From Clostridia bacterium (lineage in GTDB: Bacteria; Bacillota; DAOUPZ01): 64,000 bases of DNA. Location of the stretch: assembly GCA_030625885.1 (NCBI GenBank), contig DAOUPZ010000013.1, positions 1 to 64,000 on the forward strand. Reading direction: 5' to 3'. This document shows positions 8,988-18,512 of this stretch, one piece after another (position 1 is the first letter of the stretch; each line of letters starts with the position of its first letter). A program made the translations under genes and the position numbers. The notes below the pieces were generated by a model. It was not told the origin of the DNA and did no database searches. It saw only the letters and a program-made list of their open reading frames with translations.

Positions 8988-9590
8988 ATGTTAATTCCAA
9001 CGTGTACGGAATTGGTATTGCGGTGTGGCTTGTGTCAGTCGGTTGTGACACAGGAAATTTCAGCTTTTATGTTTCAAGATCATCCATCTTTACCTATCTT
9101 CTGTGACTGTGGTTTTCGTGTGGGGGAAGTGAAACGGCAAGAAGACGGGTTATATGAACTGAAGGTTGCGTGCATTGCCTGTGGTAAATCCCATCAGTAT
9201 CAATTTTCCTATCAGGATTTTTTTGGTACGGTTTTGCATCCCGTTCTTTGCAAGCGGAGTGAGTCGACTTTGGCTTATCTGGGCCCGAAGGAACTGCAGC
9301 CTGTTCAGGAAGCAGAGGATCCCTGCTTGAACAGCTGGGTGAATGAACATGGGTATGATGATTTTTTTGATGACCCGCAGATTATGATGGGTATTCTAAA
9401 TCGGTTATATGATATGACCCGCAATAAAGGGATTTATTGTTGCTGTGGCAACAAAAAGATTGCTATAAAAATTTATCCCGATCGCATCTTTTTTTCCTGC
9501 CCGGAATGCAAACGTACTTTCTGGTTATTGGCAGAGAGCAGGGGGGATATTGAGGAAGTAGAGCAGATGAAAGAAATTGTGTTGAAGTAG
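8988..9590 (+). CDS. Cysteine-rich (CpXC-like) protein upstream of fba
   Basis: 200 residues from an ATG following GAGGGGGAAGAT. It carries several CxxC or CC pairs (RCGLCQS at ~14, FCDCGF at ~44, CIACG at ~63, YCCCGN at ~156, CPECKR at ~178), which looks like two or three zinc-ribbon units. The arrangement resembles CpXC-domain proteins but I am not certain of the family. No signal peptide or membrane segment. It lies 186 bases upstream of fructose-bisphosphate aldolase, a separate transcription unit judging from the repeat patch between them. Function unknown; metal or nucleic-acid binding is the obvious inference. Confidence 0.7.
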   Translation: MLIPTCTELVLRCGLCQSVVTQEISAFMFQDHPSLPIFCDCGFRVGEVKRQEDGLYELKVACIACGKSHQYQFSYQDFFGTVLHPVLCKRSESTLAYLGPKELQPVQEAEDPCLNSWVNEHGYDDFFDDPQIMMGILNRLYDMTRNKGIYCCCGNKKIAIKIYPDRIFFSCPECKRTFWLLAESRGDIEEVEQMKEIVLK

Positions 9591-9776
9591 AGGAACGAAC
9601 GCAGCCTTTGGCTGCTGAACGAGGAATGTTTAACGAAGAATGATAAAAACATAACCGCTATCGAGACAGTCTTTGTCTTTTCTCATTATTCGTTACTCGT
9701 TATTCGTTCTTCGATATATGACAACAGGGAGAAAACTTTTCTAAATAAATATCAATTATTAAGGAGGCAGAAAGAT

Positions 9777-10634
9777 ATGAGTAAATTAGTTACACTTAAT
9801 GAAGTGCTGAAAGATGCACAGGAGAAAAAGTATGCTGTGGGGGCTTTCAATGCCAACAACATGGAGATTGTCCAGGCAATTATTGAAGCCGCTGAGGAAG
9901 AGAAAGCACCGGTTATTTTGCAGGCCAGCCAGGGAGCCATTAAATATGCGGGCCTTGATTTTATTACTTCCATGGTTAAAACAGCAGCAAAAAAAGCAAC
10001 TGTTCCGGTTGTGCTTCACCTGGATCACGGGACCAGCTTTGAACAATGTATGGCGTGTATCAAAAGCGGTTTTAGTTCTGTCATGTTTGACGGTTCCAAA
10101 CTGTCATTGGAAGATAATATTGCCATGACGAAAAAGGTGGTTGAAGTAGCGCATGCGATGGGTGTCAGTGTAGAAGGGGAAATTGGTAAAATCGGCGGTA
10201 CTGAAGATGACATTCATGTTGATGAACGGGAAGCTTTGATGACCAATCCGGAAGAAGCAAAACGGCTGGCAGAAGAAACGGGCATTGATGCACTCGCGAT
10301 TGCCATCGGCACGGCGCATGGCGTGTATAAGTTTGAACCAAAGTTGGATTATGACCGCTTGGTTGCCGTAAGAGCATTGAGCGATACACCGATTGTACTC
10401 CATGGATCTTCAGGGGTACCCAGTGAAAGTGTAGAGAAGGCTATTGGTTTAGGTATTACAAAAGTTAATATTGATACCAATCTACGCGAAGCATTTGTCA
10501 ATAGAATGCGCGAAGTGATGGCAGAAAAACCAAAAGAAATCGATCCGCGTAAGATTTTAGGCCCAGCACGCGAGATGATGAAAGAAGTGGTCAAAGAGAA
10601 GATTCGCATTTTTGGCAGTAACGGGAAGGCGTAG
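9777..10634 (+). CDS. fba: Class II fructose-1,6-bisphosphate aldolase
   Basis: 285 residues, ATG with AAGGAGG upstream. Class II (zinc) aldolase, catalysing cleavage of fructose-1,6-bisphosphate to glyceraldehyde-3-phosphate and dihydroxyacetone phosphate, in the cytoplasm. Visible motifs: VGAFNANNMEIVQAII at the N-terminus, HLDHGTSFEQC (zinc-binding His and catalytic Asp region), VEGEIGKIGG, AIGTAHGVY with the second zinc His, VLHGSSGVP with the third, and the NIDTNLREAF phosphate-binding segment. Length is normal for the FbaA/GatY-like group. Glycolytic/gluconeogenic role assumed; a tagatose-bisphosphate aldolase is the alternative but no tagatose or galactitol genes are nearby. Confidence 0.94.
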   Translation: MSKLVTLNEVLKDAQEKKYAVGAFNANNMEIVQAIIEAAEEEKAPVILQASQGAIKYAGLDFITSMVKTAAKKATVPVVLHLDHGTSFEQCMACIKSGFSSVMFDGSKLSLEDNIAMTKKVVEVAHAMGVSVEGEIGKIGGTEDDIHVDEREALMTNPEEAKRLAEETGIDALAIAIGTAHGVYKFEPKLDYDRLVAVRALSDTPIVLHGSSGVPSESVEKAIGLGITKVNIDTNLREAFVNRMREVMAEKPKEIDPRKILGPAREMMKEVVKEKIRIFGSNGKA

Positions 10635-11135
10635 GGGCAATTCACAATTCACAATTCATAATTGACAATTAAAGGGATAAAAGATAGCTGAAAGACCGCT
10701 CTCTGCGTTCGCTGAAAGGGGAACGACCGCAACCTGCGGTTGCTGAACGAGGAACGAAAAAGATCAAAGGATTGGCTAAAAGCAAAAAGATAAATGCAAG
10801 AATGGGGATATTCCGTGAGGTACGAGCGGTGTGTCCCCATTCTTGCGTTCTTATAGGTACAATTATTGAATGTTTTTGGTCTTTTAATTGTGAATTATGA
10901 ATTGTCTTTCAGCTGTTAACTGCGCAAAAGTGGGGACAGTCCCTATTTTTGCGCTAACTTTGAGCTTTTATCTTTAGTTCTTTATCTTTAATCCTTTAAT
11001 CATTTAATTGTGAATTGTGAATTATGAATTATGAATTGTCTTCCCTTCTATCCTGCAGGTAATTCTCACCACATGTAGAATTATTAAACAATCAATAGAA
11101 ATTTAGCTAGAATGTTATAAAAAGGAGCGGTGTTG
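10635..11135. repeat. Intergenic repeat patch with REP-A (10795-10846) and REP-B (10919-10956)
   Basis: No gene seen in about 500 bases. It opens with AATTCACAATTCATAATT words, then GAACGA words. 10795-10846 is a full REP-A palindrome (TGCAAGAATGGGGA ... TGTCCCCATTCTTGC). 10919-10956 is a REP-B palindrome (TGCGCAAAAGTGGGGACAGTCCC...). More AATTGTGAATTATGAATT words follow. The last 40 bases carry the ribosome-binding site (AAAGGAG) of the subtilase gene. Confidence 0.7.
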
Positions 11136-14100
11136 ATGAGGATGAGGAAGTTAATAGCGGTGATGTTGGTACTGGGGATGATGTTGACATGGGGGAATTT
11201 TTCTGCAGGGATGGCGTTTGCTTACGAGATGAAGGATGGCAGCGTAGCTTTGGACATAGAGACATCGGGTTTACAGGACAGTGGCCCGATTCGGGTTATT
11301 GTGGAACTTGAGGATCAGCCGGCGATTGAGTATGCGACGGAAAAAGGGGTTCATTACAGCCAGATGAGCGTCGATGATGCTGAGGATATCACTGAGAATA
11401 TCTTAGCGGAACAGGAAAGCATTAAAACGGAAATTGAAGCGGTAGTGGGGCAGGATGGAATTGAATATCATCATCAATTTGTCAGCGTGGTTAACGGATT
11501 TAGTGCCACAACGACAGCGGCGGATATTGCGGCAATTGAGCAATTACCGGGCGTCAAGCAGGTTATTATTGCTGAGAGAACAAAATTGCCGGAAGTTGAG
11601 ATGATTACCAGTAAGGATGGTATTATGGCGAAGGAAACCTGGGATCTTTCGTATAAAGGGGAAGGACAGGTTGTCGCGATTATTGATAGCGGGATTGATC
11701 CGACCCATCAGGATATGATATTGACAGATCCGGGGAAAGCAAAATTCAATGAAACAGAAATGAATGCATTGATTGCAGCAGAAGGTTTGCCAGGGAGATG
11801 GTATAGCGCTAAGGTACCTTACGGCTATAACTATGCAGATGACAATGATGAAATACGGGATTTAGGTGCCACTTACATGCATGGGATGCACGTGGCCGGG
11901 ACGGTCGGTGCGAATGGTGATGAAGCAAAAGGCGGGATTAAAGGCGTGGCTCCCGAGGTGCAGCTGCTGGCCATGAAAGTAGGTTCTAATGATCCTTTGT
12001 TTCCATGGATTTATACCGATACGATTGTTAAGGCTATTGACGATTCGGTTAAACTGGGTGCGGATGCAATTAATATCAGTTTGGGCAGCCCGGCAGTATT
12101 TGTAAATCCTGATGATCCATGTGTGCAGGCTGTTCAGCGTGCGGCTGATAATGGCATTGTGATTGCTGTTTCAGCGGGGAATTCTGATAGATTCGGCAAG
12201 TACTGGGAGAAAAAACCGTATGCTGCTAATCCCGATATTGGGGTTGTTAATGCCACGAGAGGTGTGAATCATTCTATTTCCGTGGCAGCGGCGGAAAAGA
12301 CGACTATTGTTGCTTCAGAGGCTGCGTATTGTGATGACGAAGGACAAGAAGGAAAAATCCATTATGTGGCAGGGGATGTGGATCCGGCAGCTGTGTTTGG
12401 TGAGGTGCCTGTTCAATATGTCGATTGTGGTAATCTTGCCGGAAAAGAGCTGGGAGGTAAGTTGCTAATTGTGCAGTTCGGGATGGATTACGTTGGAGAT
12501 TTAGTAGTTGAGGATTTATTAGCGCAGAATTTAGCGGGTGTCATTTTGTATTATAGTGAGGATGATGGAGATCATTTAAAACCCATTGACCTTGCGTTGG
12601 ATATTCCCGTATTGACTATGAGTCGTTTGGATGCGTTGCAGTTGATCGGATTGCCAAATGGGACGATCCGATTTAAAGGAGACGATTTAAAACAAAATGT
12701 TGTGATTCAGAACCCGAGCCAGGGCAACATGTCCTCTTTTACATCCTGGGGAACGACACCCAGCCTGGATTTTATGCCGGAAATTACTGGGCCGGGTTCC
12801 GAGATTTATTCGACCCTCAATGATAACCAGTATGGGATGATGAGCGGAACGTCCATGGCTTCGCCTCATATTGCAGGGGGTGCGGCGCTGGCATTGGAAC
12901 GGGTAGAAAAAGAACTTTCTTCATTAACGGGGCGGGATAAGATGACCTTTGCGAAGAATTTACTGATGTCAACCGCTAGACCCTTAGTAGATGACAGTGT
13001 TTCGGAAAATATTGAGGTGTCGCCCCGTCATCAAGGTGCAGGGATGATGGATTTATTAGCGGCAACGACGACGCCGGCGATTGTCACATCTGCGGCTACG
13101 GGACTTAGTAAGGTGAACTTAAGGGAAATCTCAGATGAGACGACGTTTACAATCAATGTCCAAAACTTTAGTGATCAAGCGGTAACCTATCATCTATCCG
13201 GCACGGTAGAGACAGATTGGATTAAAGATGGTTTTAATCAAGGAAAGCCGCAAAGCGTGTTAAAAGACGGGGCGTTTCCCATTACGTTTGCGCAAACGGA
13301 AGTAACGGTACCAGCAAAAGGTGATGTGGATGTTGCGGTTAGCGTGGATTTAGATCAGGCGGTCACCGCCTATGACAACCAATTATTAGCAGATGTATTT
13401 GCGAACGGGACGTTTATTGAAGGATTTGTGAAGTTGGTATCGACAGATGCGCAGGTACCTCAGTTGATTATTCCTTATATGGGTTTTTATGGTGAGTGGG
13501 ATCAGGCACCCATTATTGATGCGAGCATCTATGATCCAGAAGAGGAACCGTATTATGGCGGCGTTTCGATGGTCTGGTATGATCAAGTTACAGGATGGTT
13601 TTTTTCTTTAGGGTATGATCCTGTCAATGATGAATTTGACGGCAATCATATTACTTTTTCGCCTAATGGTGATGGTCAAGCGGATTATATTTGGCCGTGG
13701 CTGTCTTTCTTACGGAATGCGAAAGAAATGGATAGTGATATTTTAGATTCGGAAGGAAATAAATTATTAGATGTAACATCTAACGAAAATATTAGGAAAA
13801 ATTATTATGGAACCAATCAGTATAAATTATATAATAGCTGGCTGTGGGATGGCAAGATCCATAACGACGTGGTCGATGGTGACTATATCTATCAGATTAA
13901 AGTTAGAATTGATGATCCCGAGGCGGCGTGGCAGACGTATCAATTCCCGATCAGTGTTGATACAGTGGCGCCAGTGATCGAAGCGGCCCATTATGATCCG
14001 GAAATGGATACACTAACGGTAACAGCAAACGATGGAGAGGATGCGATCCGCAACTATGAATTATGGGATCGGAATGAGAAACTACTGGATTCCGGTGATG

Positions 14101-15068
14101 GTGTCTTTAATCTTACAGAGCTTGATGATGATGTTTATAGTGTAACGGTTAAAGCTTATGACTGGGGTTTAAATACGGTAGAATCAGAAGAGATTGTGGT
14201 GGGTGAGGATCATGATGTTCCGGCTGTTCATTTAGATTTGCCGCGTGCGGGAGTAATCTATGGTGCGGGAGAAATTGAAGTGGCTGGCTATGTAGCGGAT
14301 GCTTCCGGTCTGAAACAGTTGGCAGTGAATGGTGAAGTAATTGAATTTACCTATAATGAACAAAGTGGTGTGTACTTTTTTACAACGACCGTAAATTATG
14401 AAGCAGATGGCGATTATGAGATTGATATCACTGCAGCAGATGAAGCGGATCATGAAGTGAGTTTCAAGCGAAGGTTTTCAGTCGATATGACAGTGCCGCT
14501 GATTCAGATGGCGCAAGAACCCGTAAGGATTGTGGCGCAGAATGTTGAAGCGGTATCAATTGTTGGCATCATAGAAGAAACCTTTAGTGGCTTGCGGGTT
14601 AAAGTTAATGGCAGTGAAGTATGTAATGAAAATGGGGCAGTAACGTATGATTTGAATACCAGTGTTCCTTTGAAATATGGGGATAATTTAATTTGCATTG
14701 AGGCCGAGGATGGTGAAGGGCATAAGACCGTTCAGACCTATCAGGTTTATCGTCAGCAAGATGGTGATTTTACTCGCTGGGACAATGAACCTCAAGTTGC
14801 CCCGGATCATGATTTTCATATCCGGTTTAATGCACCGGTCGATCCAGAAAGTGTGAATGCGGTGAATATCTTTGTTGTGAATGAGGCGTTTGAACTTATC
14901 CATCATGATATCTACGTTCATTCATATCAACAGGACCAGATTGTTTTAGAGGCACCCGAAGCAGGCTATGCGCCCGGAGAATATACGCTTTATATTAAAG
15001 GGATAATGAGTGAGACGGGCAAGAGATTGGCAGATGGGATTGAGATGAGGTTTAGGGTCAATTCATAA
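11136..15068 (+). CDS. Secreted multidomain subtilisin-like (S8) serine protease
   Basis: 1310 residues. ATG 11136 is 8 bases from AAAGGAG; upstream GTG 11130 and TTG 11133 are too close to it. Signal peptide ~1-28 (MRKLIAVMLVLGMMLTW ... MAFA). An I9-like propeptide (~45-150) precedes the S8 catalytic domain with Asp184 (AIIDSGIDPTHQD), His249 (MHGMHVAGTVG) and Ser573 (SGTSMASPHIAGG). A protease-associated (PA-like) insert sits at ~390-500. After ~600 come C5a-peptidase/Fn3-like and Ig-like beta domains, ending with a bacterial-Ig-like segment (VDPESVNAVNIFVVN). The architecture matches lactocepin/C5a-peptidase-type cell-surface proteases, but no LPXTG or SLH anchor is present, so it is probably released or held non-covalently. 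Likely role: peptide supply from extracellular protein. Confidence 0.92.
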   Translation: MRMRKLIAVMLVLGMMLTWGNFSAGMAFAYEMKDGSVALDIETSGLQDSGPIRVIVELEDQPAIEYATEKGVHYSQMSVDDAEDITENILAEQESIKTEIEAVVGQDGIEYHHQFVSVVNGFSATTTAADIAAIEQLPGVKQVIIAERTKLPEVEMITSKDGIMAKETWDLSYKGEGQVVAIIDSGIDPTHQDMILTDPGKAKFNETEMNALIAAEGLPGRWYSAKVPYGYNYADDNDEIRDLGATYMHGMHVAGTVGANGDEAKGGIKGVAPEVQLLAMKVGSNDPLFPWIYTDTIVKAIDDSVKLGADAINISLGSPAVFVNPDDPCVQAVQRAADNGIVIAVSAGNSDRFGKYWEKKPYAANPDIGVVNATRGVNHSISVAAAEKTTIVASEAAYCDDEGQEGKIHYVAGDVDPAAVFGEVPVQYVDCGNLAGKELGGKLLIVQFGMDYVGDLVVEDLLAQNLAGVILYYSEDDGDHLKPIDLALDIPVLTMSRLDALQLIGLPNGTIRFKGDDLKQNVVIQNPSQGNMSSFTSWGTTPSLDFMPEITGPGSEIYSTLNDNQYGMMSGTSMASPHIAGGAALALERVEKELSSLTGRDKMTFAKNLLMSTARPLVDDSVSENIEVSPRHQGAGMMDLLAATTTPAIVTSAATGLSKVNLREISDETTFTINVQNFSDQAVTYHLSGTVETDWIKDGFNQGKPQSVLKDGAFPITFAQTEVTVPAKGDVDVAVSVDLDQAVTAYDNQLLADVFANGTFIEGFVKLVSTDAQVPQLIIPYMGFYGEWDQAPIIDASIYDPEEEPYYGGVSMVWYDQVTGWFFSLGYDPVNDEFDGNHITFSPNGDGQADYIWPWLSFLRNAKEMDSDILDSEGNKLLDVTSNENIRKNYYGTNQYKLYNSWLWDGKIHNDVVDGDYIYQIKVRIDDPEAAWQTYQFPISVDTVAPVIEAAHYDPEMDTLTVTANDGEDAIRNYELWDRNEKLLDSGDGVFNLTELDDDVYSVTVKAYDWGLNTVESEEIVVGEDHDVPAVHLDLPRAGVIYGAGEIEVAGYVADASGLKQLAVNGEVIEFTYNEQSGVYFFTTTVNYEADGDYEIDITAADEADHEVSFKRRFSVDMTVPLIQMAQEPVRIVAQNVEAVSIVGIIEETFSGLRVKVNGSEVCNENGAVTYDLNTSVPLKYGDNLICIEAEDGEGHKTVQTYQVYRQQDGDFTRWDNEPQVAPDHDFHIRFNAPVDPESVNAVNIFVVNEAFELIHHDIYVHSYQQDQIVLEAPEAGYAPGEYTLYIKGIMSETGKRLADGIEMRFRVNS

Positions 15069-15125
15069 TTTACAATTCACAATTCATAATTAAAAGATTA
15101 AAAGATTAAAAGATGGAGTGATGAG

Positions 15126-15157
15126 AAAAGAACGCGACTGAGGGTCGCGTTCTTTTT
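15126..15157 (+). terminator. Rho-independent terminator after the subtilase gene
   Basis: 13-bp stem AAAAGAACGCGAC / GTCGCGTTCTTTT with a 5-base loop (TGAGG) running into T5. It sits ~60 bases past the protease stop codon. The A-rich 5' side would also serve transcripts coming from the minus-strand gene at 15350-17206. Confidence 0.85.
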
Positions 15158-15349
15158 GCTTAATTGTTAGCTGTCAGCTTTAACTATCATTAATCTCTTC
15201 TTTTAAGCTGATAACTGATAGGTAGAATGTCTTTTATCTTTATTCTTTTTCTACTTACCACATGCCACTAGCCTCTTTTAATCATTAATCTTTTCCTACA
15301 TGCTACCTGCTTTCTTTATATCCTTTAATTGTGAATTGTGAATTATCTT

Positions 15350-17206
15350 TTACACGATCCATGCGGGTTTTGTTAAACTGGTTATAAATAGATCTACAAT
15401 TTTTGGATCAAACTGACTTCCGGCACATCGTTTTAGCTCTTTGATGGCTTCATTATGGCTTATGGCTTTTTTGTAAGGCCGCTCATTGAGCATGACATCA
15501 TAGGCATCCACAACCGCTATAATTCGTGCAATAAGCGGTATGTCTTCTCCTTGTAATCCCTGAGGATAACCACGCCCATCCCATCTTTCATGATGTGTAA
15601 AAATGCCGGTGGCGATGGGTGTCAGGTCAGGGGAAGACTGTGCGATGCGGTAGCCGATTTCACAATGTTTTTTCATGGTGTCCCATTCGATGTCTGAAAG
15701 GGGCCCGGGTTTCAGTAGAATATGATCCGGTATGCCGACTTTCCCGATGTCGTGCAGTGCGGCAAGCAGATTTAATTCGTCTAGCTCGTTGCTTGACATA
15801 CCAAGTAACGTCCCTACGCCCAAAGCAAGTTCCTGCAAGCGTTGGGTATGGTCGCCTGTTTCGTGATTCTTTTCCCAAACCGTTCTCTTTAATGAAGAGA
15901 TAATGGAACTGCGGGCACTTTTGCCTTCTAATAGTTTGTTTCTGTACATCCTGTTTTCTGCCATTTTAACCAGTTCATAAATATCTTGGCCATGATCTTT
16001 TTTGGTGATGGCTCCTAAAGCTATACTGGGTTGGATGATTTCATCAGCATATTTGTGACATTCCATTTTAACCTGCTGGATAATTTTCATGGTATCTTTT
16101 TCTGTGGTTTTGGGTAAAAGAATAGTAAATTCATCTCCCCCGCACCGCGAGATGATATCGCCTTTGCGACAAGCACACTTCAATATGTCTGCTGTTCGAA
16201 TTAACAATTTATCGCCTTCATAGTGCCCAAAGGCATCATTGGCCAGCTTTAACCCATTCACATCGCCCACGATGATACTAACAGGCAGTTTGTTTTCCAT
16301 ATCCGGATTGCTTAATTGTTTATCCAGGTAGGCACGGTTATAGAGCCCTGTCAGGGTGTCATGATAACTTAAATATTTAATTTCTTTTTCCGCTTTGTGT
16401 TGATGGGTAATATCCCGCGAAGAACTGACAATTTGATTCACCCGGCAATTTTCGATAATAGGGACTAAAACCGTATGCCATGTTTTACCATTTTGTTCAT
16501 ACTTAAAACTGATATTTTTTTTACAATAATAACAATCAATACAATAGGATTCAATTTTGGTACCGATTGTTTCACCATAAAGTTGTTTGGGGGTAGTAAA
16601 CTCCGTTACTTTATTAGAGAAAAACCGACTGATTTCATCAAGCGCAAAGTCTTCATTTAATATACTAAATTCGGTAATGGCACTCATATTGAATCGTCTG
16701 TAGCAAAATTCAGGTTTGTCATTTTTTGTCGTTACATCGATGATACACATCGCATCCTGGGTACCATTAAAAGCTTTTTCATATTCTAAAGCCAGCTTTT
16801 TATATTTTGCCTCGCTTTGTTTCAGACGCGCTTCTGCTTTTCTTTCTTTTGTCACATCTTGAAATATTAGTACGATGCCTTCCGGGGTATCATCTGTTCC
16901 CTTAATGGGCATGGCAGAATCCGCAATTCCGATTTCTTGACCATTTTTAGCAATAAGGATGGTATGATTAGCGAGGTTTTTAACTTTATTTTCAGTGAGG
17001 ACTTTTTCTACAGGGTGGGTTACGGGTTCTTTAGTCTCTTCATTAATGATGTGATATACGTTAGAAATCGGACTGCCTATAGCTTCCTCTTTTTTCCATC
17101 CCGTGAGATTTTCCGCTGCCCGGTTCATTAAGGTTACATGGCCGTTAAGATCCGTTGCAATCAGTCCATCCCCCATACTTTCCAATATAAAACGCAAGCG
17201 TTCCAT
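15350..17206 (-). CDS. PAS - GGDEF - HD-GYP cyclic-di-GMP signalling protein
   Basis: 618 residues, soluble (no membrane segment). An N-terminal PAS domain (MGDGLIATDLNGHVTLMNRAAENLTGW, with the PAC tail IVLIFQDVTKERKAEARL) is followed by a second PAS-like region (~135-270) holding a cysteine-rich patch CIDCYYCKKNISF that could bind a metal or cofactor. The GGDEF domain (~290-420) has an intact SRCGGDEFTILLP signature. The C-terminal HD-GYP phosphodiesterase domain has LHDIGKVGIPD and THHERWDGRGYP. Family knowledge: GGDEF makes and HD-GYP degrades c-di-GMP; proteins with both may have one active half, but both signatures look intact here. Expression probably passes through the structured leader at 17245-17441. 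Confidence 0.93.
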   Translation of the reverse strand: MERLRFILESMGDGLIATDLNGHVTLMNRAAENLTGWKKEEAIGSPISNVYHIINEETKEPVTHPVEKVLTENKVKNLANHTILIAKNGQEIGIADSAMPIKGTDDTPEGIVLIFQDVTKERKAEARLKQSEAKYKKLALEYEKAFNGTQDAMCIIDVTTKNDKPEFCYRRFNMSAITEFSILNEDFALDEISRFFSNKVTEFTTPKQLYGETIGTKIESYCIDCYYCKKNISFKYEQNGKTWHTVLVPIIENCRVNQIVSSSRDITHQHKAEKEIKYLSYHDTLTGLYNRAYLDKQLSNPDMENKLPVSIIVGDVNGLKLANDAFGHYEGDKLLIRTADILKCACRKGDIISRCGGDEFTILLPKTTEKDTMKIIQQVKMECHKYADEIIQPSIALGAITKKDHGQDIYELVKMAENRMYRNKLLEGKSARSSIISSLKRTVWEKNHETGDHTQRLQELALGVGTLLGMSSNELDELNLLAALHDIGKVGIPDHILLKPGPLSDIEWDTMKKHCEIGYRIAQSSPDLTPIATGIFTHHERWDGRGYPQGLQGEDIPLIARIIAVVDAYDVMLNERPYKKAISHNEAIKELKRCAGSQFDPKIVDLFITSLTKPAWIV

Positions 17207-17244
17207 TTTTTGTAATGCCCCCTTTTTTGCTCATATACTCATTT

Positions 17245-17441
17245 GCATTACATAAAAAAAGCGTCTCCCTGTTGGTAGGCGCGGAAAAGATCAAAAAAGT
17301 CATCTTCCTTCCTCCTTTCCAACAACAAGGGAGGCATACAGGTTTCCCTTTATACCCTAACGGTTCTATACCGTGGAATTAATCTTTAGGTAGTTGAACT
17401 CGGAGAAATATATGCTTTTAACTATTGATAATATTATTATA
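17245..17441 (-). promoter_or_regulatory. Structured 5' leader with promoter and terminator upstream of the GGDEF/HD-GYP gene (riboswitch candidate)
   Basis: On the minus strand a promoter (TTAAAG at 17464-17459, 17-base spacer, TATAAT at 17441-17436) starts a leader of ~180 bases before the coding start at 17206. It folds into hairpin ACGGT-ATAGA-ACCGT, an adjoining GGGTATA..GGgaaaCC..TATGCC hairpin, CCTCC...GGAGG, and a distal stem around GCGCCTACCAACAGGGAGACGC followed by T7 (plus-strand 17253-17260). The segment CTCCCTTGTTGTTGG can pair alternatively with CCAACAGGGAG inside the terminator, giving mutually exclusive folds. I could not match it to a known riboswitch class; it lacks recognisable c-di-GMP-I core sequences. 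Confidence 0.55.
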
Positions 17442-17585
17442 CACAAACTGACATATCCCTTTAATTTTTGGGAAAATTTTTCTCTTTCCCCTTTCCCCTA
17501 TCTTTCATCTTTTAAAAATTCCTCTTTTCGGTTATAATATGTACAATGTAATCAAGCAGGGTAACTATAGGAGGAATTTGAAAAA

Positions 17586-18221
17586 ATGCGTACGGCAGCC
17601 ATTATTCCAGCGTACAATGAAGCAGCACGAATTGGGGCTGTTTTGGAGATTGTAACAAAAGTGACAGAAATAGATGAAATTATTGTGGTTAATGACGGTT
17701 CTCAGGACGAAACAGCAGCAGTGGCTCGGCTTTGCCCGCATGTGCGGCTGATTGAAATGGAACAAAATGTGGGAAAGGGCGGCGCGATGTGGGCGGGTAT
17801 CAAAGCAACGATGGCTGATACCCTTCTTTTCTTAGACGCCGATCTCATCGGTCTTTCGCCGGCACATGTACAGGATTTGTTGTATCCTGTTCTTTCGGGA
17901 CAAGCCCTTACATCTGTGGGTATTTTCTCCAGCGGCCGCTTTTTAACCGATTTCGCACAGAAATTGGCCCCTTTTCTCTCTGGCCAGCGCGCCATCCACC
18001 GGGATATTTTAAATCAAATGCCTAATTTAGACGTTGCTAAATATGGGGTAGAAGTAGCCTTAACCCGTTATCTGCGTCAGTTAGGGATTCCCCCTGTTGT
18101 GGTACCGCTGAAAGATATGAGCCACGTGATGAAAGAAGAAAAATTTGGCTTTTGCAAGGGATTTAAGGCTCGCATGAAAATGTATTGGGATATTGTCCGG
18201 TGGGGATTGGTGGCGAAATAA
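17586..18221 (+). CDS. Family 2 glycosyltransferase (short, soluble)
   Basis: 211 residues, ATG preceded by AGGAGG. GT-A nucleotide-sugar transferase signatures: IIPAYNEAARIGAVLE at the N-terminus, IDEIIVVNDGSQDET, NVGKGGAMWAGI and the metal-binding LFLDADLIGL (DxD-like). There are no transmembrane segments, and at 211 residues it is near the lower limit for the family; the C-terminus (KARMKMYWDIVRWGLVAK) may be amphipathic. Acceptor and donor unknown. It resembles the dolichol-phosphate-mannose-synthase/GpgS-like branch in size and motif layout, but no partner genes are adjacent. Confidence 0.85.
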   Translation: MRTAAIIPAYNEAARIGAVLEIVTKVTEIDEIIVVNDGSQDETAAVARLCPHVRLIEMEQNVGKGGAMWAGIKATMADTLLFLDADLIGLSPAHVQDLLYPVLSGQALTSVGIFSSGRFLTDFAQKLAPFLSGQRAIHRDILNQMPNLDVAKYGVEVALTRYLRQLGIPPVVVPLKDMSHVMKEEKFGFCKGFKARMKMYWDIVRWGLVAK

Positions 18222-18323
18222 ACGTGTTTGCATATTATGATAGTAGTTTACTATATTGTGAGTGGGCGGTATTTAGGAAATTGGTGGTTTGGGTAGGTAG
18301 TAGTAGCTAATATGTAACGCTTA

Positions 18324-18475
18324 GCAGGTAGCAACCAGCAGGTAGCAGGTAGGGAATTACTTGATAGGTTAAGGGTTTAAGAATTTTTTGTATCTCATTA
18401 ACGGTTATTATAAAAGTTTTTGAAAAACGCAGGAACTATCAAATTAATACCTACCTGCTACCTCCTACCTGCTGC
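18324..18475. mobile_element. MITE-like element, copy A (GCAGGTAG inverted termini)
   Basis: Left end GCAGGTAGCAACCAGCAGGTAG..., right end CTACCTGCTACCTCCTACCTGC, i.e. reiterated GCAGGTA units in inverted orientation. The interior has TTGATAGG near the left and AACTATCAAATTAATA near the right, extending the inverted repeat. The segment ATCTCATTAACGGT...AAAAGTTTTTGAAAAA is shared with copy B. Non-coding; fills the 291-base gap between the GT2 and mgtC-like genes. Confidence 0.6.
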
Positions 18476-18512
18476 TTACCGCAGCGAAGCTGCAAAAAGG
18501 GTGTGATAATCA

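Noticed and set aside
15350-17206. Plus-strand open frames inside the GGDEF/HD-GYP gene
   Set aside because: They are antisense shadows; the minus frame carries all domain motifs.
17245-17441. c-di-GMP-I (GEMM) riboswitch
   Set aside because: The leader lacks the conserved GEMM core strings and receptor arrangement as far as I can recall them; kept only as an unidentified structured leader.
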